A DNA stretch of 38,779 bases from DATFAS01 sp035254305 (GTDB lineage: Bacteria; Bacillota; Bacilli; Aneurinibacillales; RAOX-1): NCBI GenBank assembly GCA_035254305.1, contig DATFAS010000089.1, positions 1 through 38,779 of the forward strand. The letters are read 5' to 3'. The notes beneath the pieces are model-generated. The model saw only the letters and a list, made by a program, of their open reading frames with translations, did no database searches and was not told the DNA's origin. Of this stretch, positions 7,468 to 15,802 are shown piece after piece. The position numbers and the translations under genes are program-made. How positions within the stretch are numbered: position 1 is the stretch's first letter; each line of letters starts with the position of its first letter.

Positions 7468-8640
7468 TTAACGAAAAAGCTTAAGTTGATCAATACGAGA
7501 TACAGCCTGCATCAGCCTTTCTTCTGAGGTTAAAAGTCCAACACGTACATAGCCTTCACCATGTTCACCAAAACCGACTCCTGGCGCAACGACAATATGT
7601 GCCTTCTCAAGAAGATAATCTGCTAGGCTTACAGAAGTAAAACCTTCTGGAACAGGTAACCAGCCAAAAAAAGAGCCTCTTGAAGGCAACGCATGCCAAC
7701 CCATTTCAGCCAATCCATTAAAGAGAGTATTTCTCCTTGATTCATAAGTGCTTACCAGCTCCCGAACACAATCCTGACTAGCGGTTAATGCATGTGCAGC
7801 AGCCATTTGTACAGCACCAAACAGGCTAACAAATAAATGATCCTGTAAAAGGTTAATGAGTTGAATAATTTTCGCATTCCCAACTACAAAACCCACACGC
7901 CATCCAGCCATATTATAGGTTTTCGATAAGGTGTACACCTCAACTCCAACCTCTTTTGCTCCAGGGACTTGCAAGAAGCTCACCGGTTTGTGTCCATCAA
8001 ATCCAATAGCTCCATAAGCAAAATCGTGACAAACTACTATTTCATTGTGTCGGGCAAATTCTACCGTATCCGCAAAAAAGGAATATGGAGCCATAGCTGA
8101 GGTGGGATTATTCGGGTAATTCAAAAACATAAGCTTAGCTCGGCGCAGCTCATCTGAGGTTAATTTCGCATAATCTGGGAGAAAATGATTTTCTGCAAGC
8201 AAAGGCATAAATACCATCTCTGCTCCAGTCAGAGCCACCCCTGACCAATAATCAGGGTATCCAGGGTCTGGAACAAGGCATACATCTCCTCGATTAAGCA
8301 AGCATTGGCACAACTCTATTAAACCCGCCTTCCCACCGAATACAATGGCGACCTCCTTTTCAGGGTGAAGCTCCACATTGAATTCAGTTTTGTACCAACT
8401 AGCAACAGCTTCTTTCAATTCTGTACGCCCTTGGAAAGGAGGGTATCTGTGATGAAGAGGGTCAGCTACGGCCTTCTGGGCTGCTTCCACTATATGCCTT
8501 GGTGTTGGTAAATCAGGGTTTCCTTGCCCCAAATTGATAATATCGTGCCCTTGTGCCGCAACCTTCCCCACCTTATCTACTAATGTTGCAAAAAATTGGG
8601 TGGGTAATCCTTTCATGATTTCTGCTGTTTCGATTTTCAT
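7468..8640 (-). CDS. mtnE: Class I/II PLP-dependent aminotransferase, MtnE-like
   Basis: A 390-residue fold-type I aminotransferase. PLP contacts are visible: NYPNNPTS at 174-181, Asp206 (CHDFAYG) and the Schiff-base lysine Lys240 in TLSKTYNMAGWRVGF. It resembles remembered B. subtilis MtnE (YkrV) through most of its length (GHDIINLGQGNPDLPTP, FGGKAGLIEL, PDPGYPDYWSGV, GEGYVRVGLLTSEERL). MtnE transaminates 2-oxo-4-methylthiobutanoate to methionine, the last step of methionine salvage. It starts 17 bases after metI, so it is probably co-transcribed with the methionine importer, which supports the role. No other mtn gene is nearby. A related glutamate- or diaminopimelate-type aminotransferase cannot be excluded. 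Confidence 0.83.
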   Translation of the reverse strand: MKIETAEIMKGLPTQFFATLVDKVGKVAAQGHDIINLGQGNPDLPTPRHIVEAAQKAVADPLHHRYPPFQGRTELKEAVASWYKTEFNVELHPEKEVAIVFGGKAGLIELCQCLLNRGDVCLVPDPGYPDYWSGVALTGAEMVFMPLLAENHFLPDYAKLTSDELRRAKLMFLNYPNNPTSAMAPYSFFADTVEFARHNEIVVCHDFAYGAIGFDGHKPVSFLQVPGAKEVGVEVYTLSKTYNMAGWRVGFVVGNAKIIQLINLLQDHLFVSLFGAVQMAAAHALTASQDCVRELVSTYESRRNTLFNGLAEMGWHALPSRGSFFGWLPVPEGFTSVSLADYLLEKAHIVVAPGVGFGEHGEGYVRVGLLTSEERLMQAVSRIDQLKLFR

Positions 8641-8657
8641 CAGACTCTCAACCTTTT

Positions 8658-9320
8658 CTACTGTTTTCTTAGGCGTTTCGCAATATAGTTACCTAAGGAT
8701 TGAACACCTTGGACAATGATGACTAATATGATAACGGTAATAACCATTACATCAAGTTCCCAACGTTGGTAGCCATATCGAATAGCTAGATCACCTAGCC
8801 CACCCGCACCAATAACGCCTGCCATCGCAGTTGCTCCAATCAATCCAATGGTTGCAATGGTAAGACCTAGGGAGATTGCAGGTCTTGCTTCCTTAATCAT
8901 CACCCGAAAAACAATTTGTCGGCGTGTTGCACCCATTGCCTGAAAGGCTTCAATGATCCCAGGATCAACCTCTAGTAAAGCTGTTTCCATTAATCTGGCA
9001 ATATAAGGTGCTGTATAAACAACCAACGGAACAATCGCTCCCTTAACCCCGATAGCCGTACCTACGATAAATTTGGTAAAAGGTATAATCGCAACCATTA
9101 GAATAATGAATGGAATGGATCGGAAAATATTAATGATTATATTCAGTGTATTATAAATAATTGGATTCTCATAGATATGTTTTGGACGAGTGACTACGAG
9201 TAAGATACCAAGTGGCAATCCCAAAATCGTCGCAATAAGAAAAGAATCAATCGTCATCCACCATGTCTCGCCTAGCGCTTGAAGATATAAGTCTCCCTTA
9301 TCAAATAAACTACTCCACAT
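8658..9320 (-). CDS. metI: Methionine ABC transporter permease MetI (MetP)
   Basis: Inner-membrane permease of the D/L-methionine importer, partner of MetN and MetQ. It has 220 residues, with five or so hydrophobic segments and the coupling-loop EAA motif (EAFQAMGATRRQIVFRVMIKEARPAI). I chose the ATG at 9320 because GGAGGTG lies 9 bases upstream; a GTG at 9338 gives six more residues but has no ribosome binding site. The gene overlaps the end of metN by 11 bases, implying translational coupling. The frame ends RLRKQ. B. subtilis calls the orthologue MetP. Confidence 0.93.
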   Translation of the reverse strand: MWSSLFDKGDLYLQALGETWWMTIDSFLIATILGLPLGILLVVTRPKHIYENPIIYNTLNIIINIFRSIPFIILMVAIIPFTKFIVGTAIGVKGAIVPLVVYTAPYIARLMETALLEVDPGIIEAFQAMGATRRQIVFRVMIKEARPAISLGLTIATIGLIGATAMAGVIGAGGLGDLAIRYGYQRWELDVMVITVIILVIIVQGVQSLGNYIAKRLRKQ

Positions 9321-10338
9321 TCTGTAACACCTCCACACTTAAACCTTGTTCACGAACATACTCTAATCCTGCTCTAATTTCCTCTGAGGACCCCGATAGT
9401 TTCAAAATTAAACTACCAAAAGTCGTTTCTTTAATTTGCGTAATATTTCCGAAGAGAATATTAGGTTTAAGTGGAAATCTCGTGGCAAGTTCAGCAAAAA
9501 CAGGTTCGGCGGTTGTTTCTCCAATAAAGGAAATCCGTACAATCTCTCCTTTTGCCTGTTCTGCTTTAAATTTCTTCTGAAGATTCTCTGGCAAATGAAT
9601 ATCGAATACATTCTTAATGAAATTAGTGGCTGTCTGTGTTTGAGGCTTCGAGAAAATATCGAGCACTGTTCCTTGCTCGACAACACGTCCATTTTCCATT
9701 ACAGCCACGCGATCACAAATTTTCTTAATGACGTGCATTTCGTGGGTAATGAGCATAATAGTAATTTGAAATCTTTTATTAATATCTAATAGGAGCTCTA
9801 GAATAGAATCAGTTGTCTGCGGATCAAGGGCAGAGGTTGCTTCATCACAAAGAAGAATTTCAGGTTCATTTGCTAGTGCCCGTGCTATCGCCACCCGCTG
9901 CTTTTGTCCCCCAGATAATTGGGAAGGATAGGAATTCCCTTTATCCGCTAAGCCAACTAATCCAAGAAGCTCTGTTACTCTTTGACTGATTTTCTCCTTT
10001 GGTGTTCCACTTAATTTTAGCGGAGCTGCCACATTGTCAAAAACAGTGCTTGAGGATAATAAATTAAAATGCTGGAAAATCATCCCGATCTTACGGCGTG
10101 CTTGTCTTAGACCCTCGCTCCCTAATTTCGTCATTTCTACGCCATTTACTTGTACTGATCCAGAGGTTGGCACCTCAAGCAGATTGACACAACGGATTAA
10201 GCTGCTTTTTCCCGCACCGCTAAATCCAATCACACCATAGATTTCTCCTCTAGCAATTTTAATATTAACATCTTTAACCGCTTCTACTTTTCTGCCACCT
10301 TGATCATATGTTTTATATAAATTTTTGATGGATATCAT
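9310..10338 (-). CDS. metN: Methionine ABC transporter ATP-binding protein
   Basis: ATPase of the methionine importer, 342 residues. Walker A GFSGAGKSS is at 38-46, the ABC signature is LSGGQKQRVAIARAL at about 141, Walker B is EILLCDEATSALD, and the switch histidine follows in LITHEMHV. The C-terminal part (from about 265) is the NIL regulatory domain found on MetN proteins, which binds methionine and inhibits transport when the internal pool is full. The ATG follows GGAGGGACATTAG. It lies between metQ (with an intervening terminator) and metI (overlap). Confidence 0.95.
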   Translation of the reverse strand: MISIKNLYKTYDQGGRKVEAVKDVNIKIARGEIYGVIGFSGAGKSSLIRCVNLLEVPTSGSVQVNGVEMTKLGSEGLRQARRKIGMIFQHFNLLSSSTVFDNVAAPLKLSGTPKEKISQRVTELLGLVGLADKGNSYPSQLSGGQKQRVAIARALANEPEILLCDEATSALDPQTTDSILELLLDINKRFQITIMLITHEMHVIKKICDRVAVMENGRVVEQGTVLDIFSKPQTQTATNFIKNVFDIHLPENLQKKFKAEQAKGEIVRISFIGETTAEPVFAELATRFPLKPNILFGNITQIKETTFGSLILKLSGSSEEIRAGLEYVREQGLSVEVLQNVE

Positions 10339-10364
10339 CTAATGTCCCTCCATTCTGCGAAATC

Positions 10365-10387
10365 GTAAAAAACTTGCTATTTTTTAC
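10365..10387. other. AT-rich hairpin in the metN leader
   Basis: GTAAAAAA (10365-10372) and TTTTTTAC (10380-10387) form an 8-bp stem just before the metN ribosome binding site. On the minus strand the 3' arm is itself a T-run. It may be a second weak pausing or stop site between metQ and metN, or an RNA-stability element. Confidence 0.4.
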
Positions 10388-10407
10388 TTTCCTATCCGCC
10401 AAGTGAA

Positions 10408-10437
10408 AAGGAAGCCCCATCCCTCTGAGGCCTCCTT
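10408..10437 (-). terminator. Terminator between metQ and metN
   Basis: AAGGAAGCC (10408-10416) pairs with GGCCTCCTT (10429-10437) with one G-T wobble. On the minus strand it is followed by TTTTC. It lies about 50 bases after metQ and 70 before metN, inside what is otherwise one methionine operon. Partial termination would leave more metQ than metNI mRNA, matching the usual excess of binding protein over transporter. Confidence 0.65.
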
Positions 10438-10486
10438 TTTATTTATATCGAAGCATTTCCATAACTACACATTCTATTACGATTGA

Positions 10487-11329
10487 CTACCAAGAAGGAA
10501 TGACAGATCCCTTATATTTATCCTCAATGAATTTCTTCACTTCAGGAGATTGATATGCCTTAATTAGTTTTTGGAATACAGGCTTATCTTTATCTGCAGT
10601 ACGTACGGCAATAAGGTTTACCCATGGGGAATCCTTCGGTTCTAAGAAGATTGAATCCTTACCAGGTGTTAAATTATGCTGCATAGCATAGTTTGTATTA
10701 ATCGCAGCAATATCTAAATCACCAAGTGCTTGTGGTACAAAAGGTGCTTCTAATTCCTTAAACTGAAGATGCTTTGGGTTTTCTGCAATGTCACGAACAG
10801 TGGCCTTTACACCAACACCCTCTTTAATTTTAACCAGACCCGCTGTTTCAAATAGTTGTAGAGCTCTTGCTCCATTCGTTGGGTCGTTAGGTAGCCCTAG
10901 TACTGCACCATCCTTTAAGTCTTTAAGATCCTTAATTTTGGATGAATAAATCCCCATTGGAATATTAATCGTATTAGCAATCTTGGTTATATCAAGGTTG
11001 CGGTCCTTCTTAAATTGGTCAAGAAATGGTTCATGCTGGAAACTATTCGCATCTATTTCTCCTTGCGAGAGGGACATATTCGGCTGTACGTAATCATTAA
11101 ATGGTACAATTTGAATATCCAATCCATCTTTAGCTGAGACCTCTTTAACCTTTTCCATTACCTCTTCATGTAGACCCGCTGTCACACCTACTTTTATCTT
11201 TTCTACAGCTGCTGCTTCTTTTTTCGTTCCATCAGCAGTAGAACTTTTTTGATCACCTGCTGATCCACAGCCCGCTAATATAGATAGAGCCAAAATCGAT
11301 GTAGAAACAATATTAAGCCACTTTTTCAT
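10487..11329 (-). CDS. metQ: Methionine-binding lipoprotein MetQ
   Basis: Extracellular substrate-binding lipoprotein of the methionine importer (NlpA family), 280 residues. The signal peptide MKKWLNIVSTSILALSI ends in the lipobox LAGC with Cys21 as the lipidated residue. The mature part has the family's IKVGVTAGLHEEVMEKV start, then DIQIVPFNDYVQPN and EIDANSFQHEPFLDQF. The ATG follows AAGGGGAAAC. It is the first gene after the S-box leader. The gene order Q-N-I differs from the N-P-Q order of B. subtilis. Confidence 0.95.
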   Translation of the reverse strand: MKKWLNIVSTSILALSILAGCGSAGDQKSSTADGTKKEAAAVEKIKVGVTAGLHEEVMEKVKEVSAKDGLDIQIVPFNDYVQPNMSLSQGEIDANSFQHEPFLDQFKKDRNLDITKIANTINIPMGIYSSKIKDLKDLKDGAVLGLPNDPTNGARALQLFETAGLVKIKEGVGVKATVRDIAENPKHLQFKELEAPFVPQALGDLDIAAINTNYAMQHNLTPGKDSIFLEPKDSPWVNLIAVRTADKDKPVFQKLIKAYQSPEVKKFIEDKYKGSVIPSW

Positions 11330-11417
11330 TTTACAGTTTCCCCTTTTGATGTCAATTTTTTTAAAAAGAGTAACTTTTCTGATCTACACCAGGGCCCTTG
11401 GTTTAGAAATAAGAAAA

Positions 11418-11450
11418 CCCTCTTTTCATATATAGCAGAAAGGAGGGACT
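11418..11450 (-). terminator. Attenuator terminator of the S-box riboswitch
   Basis: CCCTCTTTTC (11418-11427) pairs with GAAAGGAGGG (11438-11447), 10 bp with one wobble. On the minus strand it is followed by TTTTCTTATTTC. Its 5' arm (CTTTCTGC, 11434-11441 on the minus strand) can instead pair with GCAGATAAG, the 3' side of riboswitch helix P1. This gives the expected antiterminator when SAM is absent. Confidence 0.85.
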
Positions 11451-11471
11451 TTTTATTATGCCAAAAGACAA

Positions 11472-11582
11472 CTCTCTTATCTGCCAGGATACTATCCTGT
11501 TGGAATTAGCACAGCATCTTCATCCAAACGAAGATCCGCTGCTGGGTTTCATCGGGCCATTCCCTCCACCTCTCTAGATAAG
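11472..11582 (-). promoter_or_regulatory. SAM-I (S-box) riboswitch upstream of metQ
   Basis: Read on the minus strand, the leader has the S-box core: CTTATCTAGAGAGGTGG, then GGGAATGGCCCGATGAAACC, CAGCAGC and a closing CCTGGCAGATAAGAGAG. Helix P1 is CTTATCT (11576-11582) with AGATAAG (11476-11482). Known function: binding S-adenosylmethionine stabilises P1, frees the terminator and stops transcription. It should switch off metQ, metN, metI and the MtnE-like gene when SAM is plentiful. The core is close to consensus; the aptamer is a confident call although no covariance search was run. Confidence 0.93.
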
Positions 11583-11583
11583 A

Positions 11584-11605
11584 AACAATTCCGATCGGAA
11601 TTGTT
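11584..11605. repeat. Perfect 22-bp palindrome upstream of the S-box
   Basis: Half-sites AACAATTCC and GGAATTGTT flank the self-complementary centre GATC, giving perfect dyad symmetry over 22 bases. It lies between the predicted transcription start (~11618) and the riboswitch. As DNA it has the form of a repressor operator; as RNA it would be a 9-bp hairpin with a GATC loop at the 5' end of the leader. The GGAATT core recalls CymR/Rrf2-type sites, but that is only a resemblance. Confidence 0.7.
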
Positions 11606-11624
11606 AATTATTAAGTTTAGATAA

Positions 11625-11654
11625 ACTGTAACATCCAATCTATTCATTTGTCAA
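11625..11654 (-). promoter_or_regulatory. Sigma-A promoter of the metQNI operon
   Basis: On the minus strand a perfect TTGACA (11649-11654) is followed after 18 bases by TACAGT (11625-11630), with an extended -10 TG one base before it. The predicted start is near 11618, just upstream of the palindrome and the S-box aptamer. Confidence 0.7.
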
Positions 11655-11790
11655 CAAATATTAGTATAAATAATACTACTATATACTTATTGAGGTTACT
11701 TCTTAGGGAATAGAAAGTCAACTAAACGAAAAGAAGCTATTATCTTTGCAATTATTTTAATATCATTTGATTATTATGGAAAAATGGAAA

Positions 11791-11816
11791 AAGCCAAAGA
11801 CAACAGTCTTCGGCTT
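11791..11816 (-). terminator. Terminator after hfq
   Basis: AAGCCAAAGAC (11791-11801) pairs with GTCTTCGGCTT (11806-11816) with one wobble. On the minus strand it is followed by TTTCCATTTTTCC. It begins about 20 bases after the hfq stop and closes the mutS-to-hfq group. Confidence 0.8.
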
Positions 11817-11835
11817 AAAATAGGTTTACAGAATC

Positions 11836-12066
11836 CTATTCGTTATCAGGCATTAACGAAACTGGGCGCTGTGGGAGGAATGTAGAAATGGCATGCTTAT
11901 AGACTAATTGTTGTTTTCCTTCACTATCTATAACAATCGTAAAGTTATCGAATGCGCGAATGAGTCCTCTGAGTTGGAAACCGTTCACGAGATATATAGT
12001 AACGGGAACATTTTCCTTCCGTAAATGATTAAGAAAAGTATCCTGGATGTTGATAGAATTAGCCAT
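11836..12066 (-). CDS. hfq: RNA chaperone Hfq
   Basis: Sm-like RNA-binding protein forming a hexameric ring, 76 residues. Sm1 (FLNHLRKENVPVTIYLVNGFQLRGLIRAFDNF) and the Sm2 signature YKHAISTFLP are both present. There is no long C-terminal tail, as is usual in Firmicutes. The ATG lies 8 bases after AGGTG. It follows miaA by about 50 bases, the classic miaA-hfq pairing. In Bacillales its role in small-RNA regulation is weaker than in enterobacteria. Confidence 0.96.
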   Translation of the reverse strand: MANSINIQDTFLNHLRKENVPVTIYLVNGFQLRGLIRAFDNFTIVIDSEGKQQLVYKHAISTFLPQRPVSLMPDNE

Positions 12067-12116
12067 TGTAGGTGTTTACCTCCTCTATTTATATCTTAAA
12101 AGTTTATATTCGTCAT

Positions 12117-13055
12117 TTATTTCAGCATTCCTGCAACAAAGCTTCGAATATTTTCGACATGTAGCGACCAATTTCTGCGATCTGTCACATCAAACCAGTG
12201 AAGATCCGGCATCGAACGAAACCATGTCAACTGTCGCTTCGCAAAGTTACGGCTATTTTTCTTTAATTGTTCAACTGCTTCTTCTAAAGATAGTGTACCT
12301 TCTATGTAATCGATCATTTCTTTATAACCAATCGCATGCAATGACGTTAGTCCCTTATGATAACCCTTATCTAACAGGGTTCTAACCTCCTCTACTAAAC
12401 CTTGTTCTATCATCAGATCCACACGTTGATTGATCCTCTCATATAAAACGTCACGATCCATGCTTAACCCAATTAAGCAAAGTTGGTAAGGGGACTCTTT
12501 TGACCTCTTTTGGTATTCAGCCATTGTTGTACCGGTTAATTCATAAATCTCAAGGGCGCGTACGATACGTTTTATGTCATTAGGGTGCAGTCTGTTTGCA
12601 GTCATAGGATCAATTTCGGTAAGTCGTTGATGTAGAGCCTCATTTCCTTGTTCTAGCGCAAAGTTCTCAAGTTCCTTCCGTAATTCAGGGTCTTGACCCG
12701 CTTCTGAAAATTGATATTGATAAATCACGGATTGGATATAAAGACCTGTCCCTCCGACAATCATCGGAAGCTTCCTACGATCGTTAATATCCCTAATCAA
12801 TTGAGTAGCTCTACTCTGAAATTCAGCAACTGAGAATGGTTCGTCAGGATCATGCGTGTCGATAAGATAATGAGGGATATCCTTCATTTCTTGTGGGGTT
12901 ATTTTGGCCGATCCAATATCCATCCCACGATAAACCTGTATGGAATCACCAGAAATGATTTCACCTGTAAACTCTTTGGCTAAATCAATACTTAATGCAG
13001 TCTTTCCTACTGCTGTAGGGCCTACTATCACTAATAGCTTTTCTTTTTCTAACAT
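12117..13055 (-). CDS. miaA: tRNA dimethylallyltransferase
   Basis: Adds a dimethylallyl group from DMAPP to N6 of adenosine 37 in tRNAs reading codons that start with U. It has 312 residues. The P-loop is GPTAVGKT near residue 12, followed by SGDSIQVYRGMDIGSAK, PHYLIDTHDP and IVGGTGLYIQS, all family signatures. Its product is the substrate of MiaB, also encoded in this window (9 kb upstream). It starts 15 bases after the methyltransferase gene, so they are co-transcribed. Confidence 0.96.
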   Translation of the reverse strand: MLEKEKLLVIVGPTAVGKTALSIDLAKEFTGEIISGDSIQVYRGMDIGSAKITPQEMKDIPHYLIDTHDPDEPFSVAEFQSRATQLIRDINDRRKLPMIVGGTGLYIQSVIYQYQFSEAGQDPELRKELENFALEQGNEALHQRLTEIDPMTANRLHPNDIKRIVRALEIYELTGTTMAEYQKRSKESPYQLCLIGLSMDRDVLYERINQRVDLMIEQGLVEEVRTLLDKGYHKGLTSLHAIGYKEMIDYIEGTLSLEEAVEQLKKNSRNFAKRQLTWFRSMPDLHWFDVTDRRNWSLHVENIRSFVAGMLK

Positions 13056-13069
13056 TGCTTTTCGCTCCC

Positions 13070-13840
13070 CTAAACCTCAATAACACCGTAAGTTACATCC
13101 ATATTCTCCCTCCTCATGGGTGAAAACCCAAGCCGTTCCCACTCATCACTATTTTTGTGTTCTTTTAGCACTACCCTTTTTCTAGCAATACGTTCGGCCT
13201 GCCGAACTGCCTCGAGACTGATTGGAGAAGGGTTAGCGTAATCACGAAGGGTTTTTAATGAAGAGGATTCCTTAATTCCTTCGCGAAACATAGGATCAAA
13301 ATATACCACGTCAAAAGATTTATCAGGGAACTCCTGTAACCATTGATCATGATGACCAGACAAAACCTCAATTCTCCTCGTCGCTTGTTCAATCGGCAAA
13401 ATCGATTGTACATCTTTAAGACCAAGTCTTACAAGGTAAGCAAGCATTGGTTCAGATTCCAAACCAACAACTCTCCCTGCTTCCCCTACCGCATACGACG
13501 CCACGATCGCATCTGCAGCCAAGCCTAACGTACAATCCAGAAAATGATCCCCTGATTGTAATTGGCATGTCTGAATCATTATATCATTATCACCGCTGAT
13601 TAATCGCTTTATACGGACTACAGACAATCCTGGATGAAAAAAGAAAGGTTGGTTACTGTTTTGACGGTACCATTTAATCTCTCGACGATTCACAACCAAT
13701 ATACTTTCGCCATACTTCTGATACATAGTATCAAGAGAACGATCATTTCGAGGGATGAATCCAAGGTTCAGTTCACTTGCAATCATCTTCGCCCGTTCTA
13801 TCGCCAGTGGATGCTCGTTTTGAGAAGTGGTGACAATCAT
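13070..13840 (-). CDS. Class I SAM-dependent methyltransferase, RsmJ-like
   Basis: A 256-residue protein with a Rossmann methyltransferase core: glycine-rich motif I is HFLDCTLGLAADAIVASYAVG (about 107-127), an acidic residue follows in VVGLE, and the catalytic-type motif is DVVYFDPMFR (about 177). DPMF and the layout, an N-terminal segment of about 90 residues before the core, recall RsmJ, which methylates G1516 of 16S rRNA in E. coli. The orthology is inferred. It sits between mutL and miaA, fitting an RNA-modification role. The ATG follows AAGGAG. Confidence 0.8.
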   Translation of the reverse strand: MIVTTSQNEHPLAIERAKMIASELNLGFIPRNDRSLDTMYQKYGESILVVNRREIKWYRQNSNQPFFFHPGLSVVRIKRLISGDNDIMIQTCQLQSGDHFLDCTLGLAADAIVASYAVGEAGRVVGLESEPMLAYLVRLGLKDVQSILPIEQATRRIEVLSGHHDQWLQEFPDKSFDVVYFDPMFREGIKESSSLKTLRDYANPSPISLEAVRQAERIARKRVVLKEHKNSDEWERLGFSPMRRENMDVTYGVIEV

Positions 13841-13870
13841 TGGATTCTCCTTTCTACTTTATTTAAAAGC

Positions 13871-15727
13871 CTACATAACCCTCTTAAACATCTTCTCTAA
13901 TTCATAAGTAGAAAAGTGGATGATGATAGGTCTCCCATGAGGACACGTATAAGGTGAGGTTGTTTCTCTTAATTTATTCAACAAGGCCTCCATCTCCAGA
14001 TGATTCAAGTGTCGATTAGCTTTAATGGCTGCCTTACATGACATTGTAATAGCTGCTTTCTCTCGTAATTTTACCGTATCAATCTTTTCATCTCCACGAA
14101 CGATCATCTCAACCATCTCATGAATAATTGCTTCTTCCTCCCCAGCAACAAACCACCTAGGATGAGATCGAATAATGAACGTCTGATTCCCAAATTCCTC
14201 TAAATCCAATCCAATTTCTTTGAATAATGGAAGTTTTTCCTGTACTAGATTCATTTCCTTAAGAGACAAGTGAATGGATAATGGGATTAGCAAATCCTGC
14301 ATTTCAATTTTTTCTTCAGCAAGTTTTCCTAGGAAATATTCGTACCAAATTCTTTCTTGCGCTGCATGTTGATCAATAATATAAAGTCCATCTTCACTTT
14401 GGGCAAGAATATAGGTTCCATGGAGTTGTGCTAGAGGATAGAAGATTGGAACTGAAGGATCAACAACAAACGAGGAGGGTGACGATTCCTCTAGCCTTTC
14501 TGTTTCTATGGCTTTTACCTCTGACTGATCATTCTTCCCTACCTCACTTAGTTGTACATTCACCTTCTCTGGGGCAGATGTATCGGCTTGGTCAAGAAAC
14601 CAAGTTGTGTATTCTCGGACTACAGACGGTTCTTCATTTTTCCAAGCATTCGAGACATTTGGATTTCTACTCTGCCAATCGATTCTCGTTTGTGTTGACG
14701 GCTCCTTTGGAGTCGTTCGTATAGGTTCAGGGATCAAGCGTTGCTTCTGCAGAACGTTGGCTATTTCCTTCTCAATAAATTGCATAAGTTCTTGCTCTTT
14801 ACTAAAACGAACCTCTAGCTTTGCTGGGTGAACATTGACATCAACTAGTGCTGGGTCCATTTTCAACTGTAAGATACCAATGGGAAACCGATTGATTGGG
14901 AGCAATGTATGGTAGGCTCTGAGTATAGCTCCAATTACAGCTTGGTTACGAATATACCTTCCATTAACTAATATTGAAATATAGGATCGATTGGCACGAG
15001 TTAGCTGTGGATTGGCGACAAAACCTTCTACTTCAAAGTCAAGGTTTTGCCCTTCTATCGGAATCATTTCCTTTGCGATCACCATTCCATACACCGATGA
15101 AATGACATGTAAGAGCTGCCCGTCCCCGTAGGTTTTTAAGACTGTCCTGCCATCTACTGTTAGCAGAAAGCTGATCTCAGGATAAGCAAAGGCAAGACGA
15201 TTGAGGTAGTCTGCAATATGTCCAACCTCCGTCTGAATACTTTTTAAATATTTCAATCGGGCAGGTGTATTGTAGAAAAGTTCACGAACAATTATTTCTG
15301 TCCCCTTTGGTTGGGATACAGGATCTATACTTACCCTTCTTCCTCCCTCCACCACAATACGAGTGCCAGCTTCACCTGCAAGATGACTACTTCTTAATTC
15401 AACTTTGGCAACTGAGGCAATACTTGGTATAGCTTCCCCTCGAAATCCCAAGCTAGAAATATGGAACAAATCTCTCTCCCGACGTAATTTACTCGTAGCA
15501 TGTCTTTCAAAACAAGCTTCACAGTCATCCGAAGTCATCCCACACCCATCATCTACAATTCGAATCGTGCCAAGACCACCCTCTACAATGTGCACCTCAA
15601 TAGTTGTACTCTTTGCATCGATTGAATTTTCTACAAGCTCCTTTACAACAGAAGCTGGCCTCTCCACAACCTCTCCAGCTGCAATCATATTAGATAGTCG
15701 GTCATCAAGAATATGAATGATTCCCAT
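13871..15727 (-). CDS. mutL: DNA mismatch repair protein MutL
   Basis: Mismatch-repair mediator with endonuclease activity, 618 residues. The GHKL ATPase domain has VENSIDA (Glu33 to Ala38), DDGCGM at 59-64 and GFRGEAIPSIASV. A variable linker (about 340-430) leads to the C-terminal dimerisation domain with the nuclease metal motif DQHAAQERIWYE (DQHA-x2-E-x4-E), plus SCKAAIKANR and CPHGRPI. EMQDLLIPL in the C-terminal domain resembles the sliding-clamp-binding motif of B. subtilis MutL. The DQHA motif indicates a methyl-independent system in which MutL itself nicks DNA. It follows mutS by about 75 bases. Confidence 0.97.
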   Translation of the reverse strand: MGIIHILDDRLSNMIAAGEVVERPASVVKELVENSIDAKSTTIEVHIVEGGLGTIRIVDDGCGMTSDDCEACFERHATSKLRRERDLFHISSLGFRGEAIPSIASVAKVELRSSHLAGEAGTRIVVEGGRRVSIDPVSQPKGTEIIVRELFYNTPARLKYLKSIQTEVGHIADYLNRLAFAYPEISFLLTVDGRTVLKTYGDGQLLHVISSVYGMVIAKEMIPIEGQNLDFEVEGFVANPQLTRANRSYISILVNGRYIRNQAVIGAILRAYHTLLPINRFPIGILQLKMDPALVDVNVHPAKLEVRFSKEQELMQFIEKEIANVLQKQRLIPEPIRTTPKEPSTQTRIDWQSRNPNVSNAWKNEEPSVVREYTTWFLDQADTSAPEKVNVQLSEVGKNDQSEVKAIETERLEESSPSSFVVDPSVPIFYPLAQLHGTYILAQSEDGLYIIDQHAAQERIWYEYFLGKLAEEKIEMQDLLIPLSIHLSLKEMNLVQEKLPLFKEIGLDLEEFGNQTFIIRSHPRWFVAGEEEAIIHEMVEMIVRGDEKIDTVKLREKAAITMSCKAAIKANRHLNHLEMEALLNKLRETTSPYTCPHGRPIIIHFSTYELEKMFKRVM

Positions 15728-15802
15728 TTACATGTTCACCTCTTTAAAGCATATCTCTCTCCTAGAAGTATTGGGGTCTAAACTCACAAGTTAAGTATGC
15801 CA

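Noticed and set aside
9408..9692. 94-residue minus-strand frame within metN
   Set aside because: Out-of-frame shadow of metN; the metN frame carries all ABC motifs.
11490..11582. T-box leader
   Set aside because: The conserved T-box AGGGTGGNACCGCG is absent; the GAUGAAACC core and P1 helix identify an S-box instead.
14428..14724. 98-residue plus-strand frame inside mutL
   Set aside because: Antisense shadow of a conserved gene; no ribosome binding site and low-complexity Leu/Ser composition.
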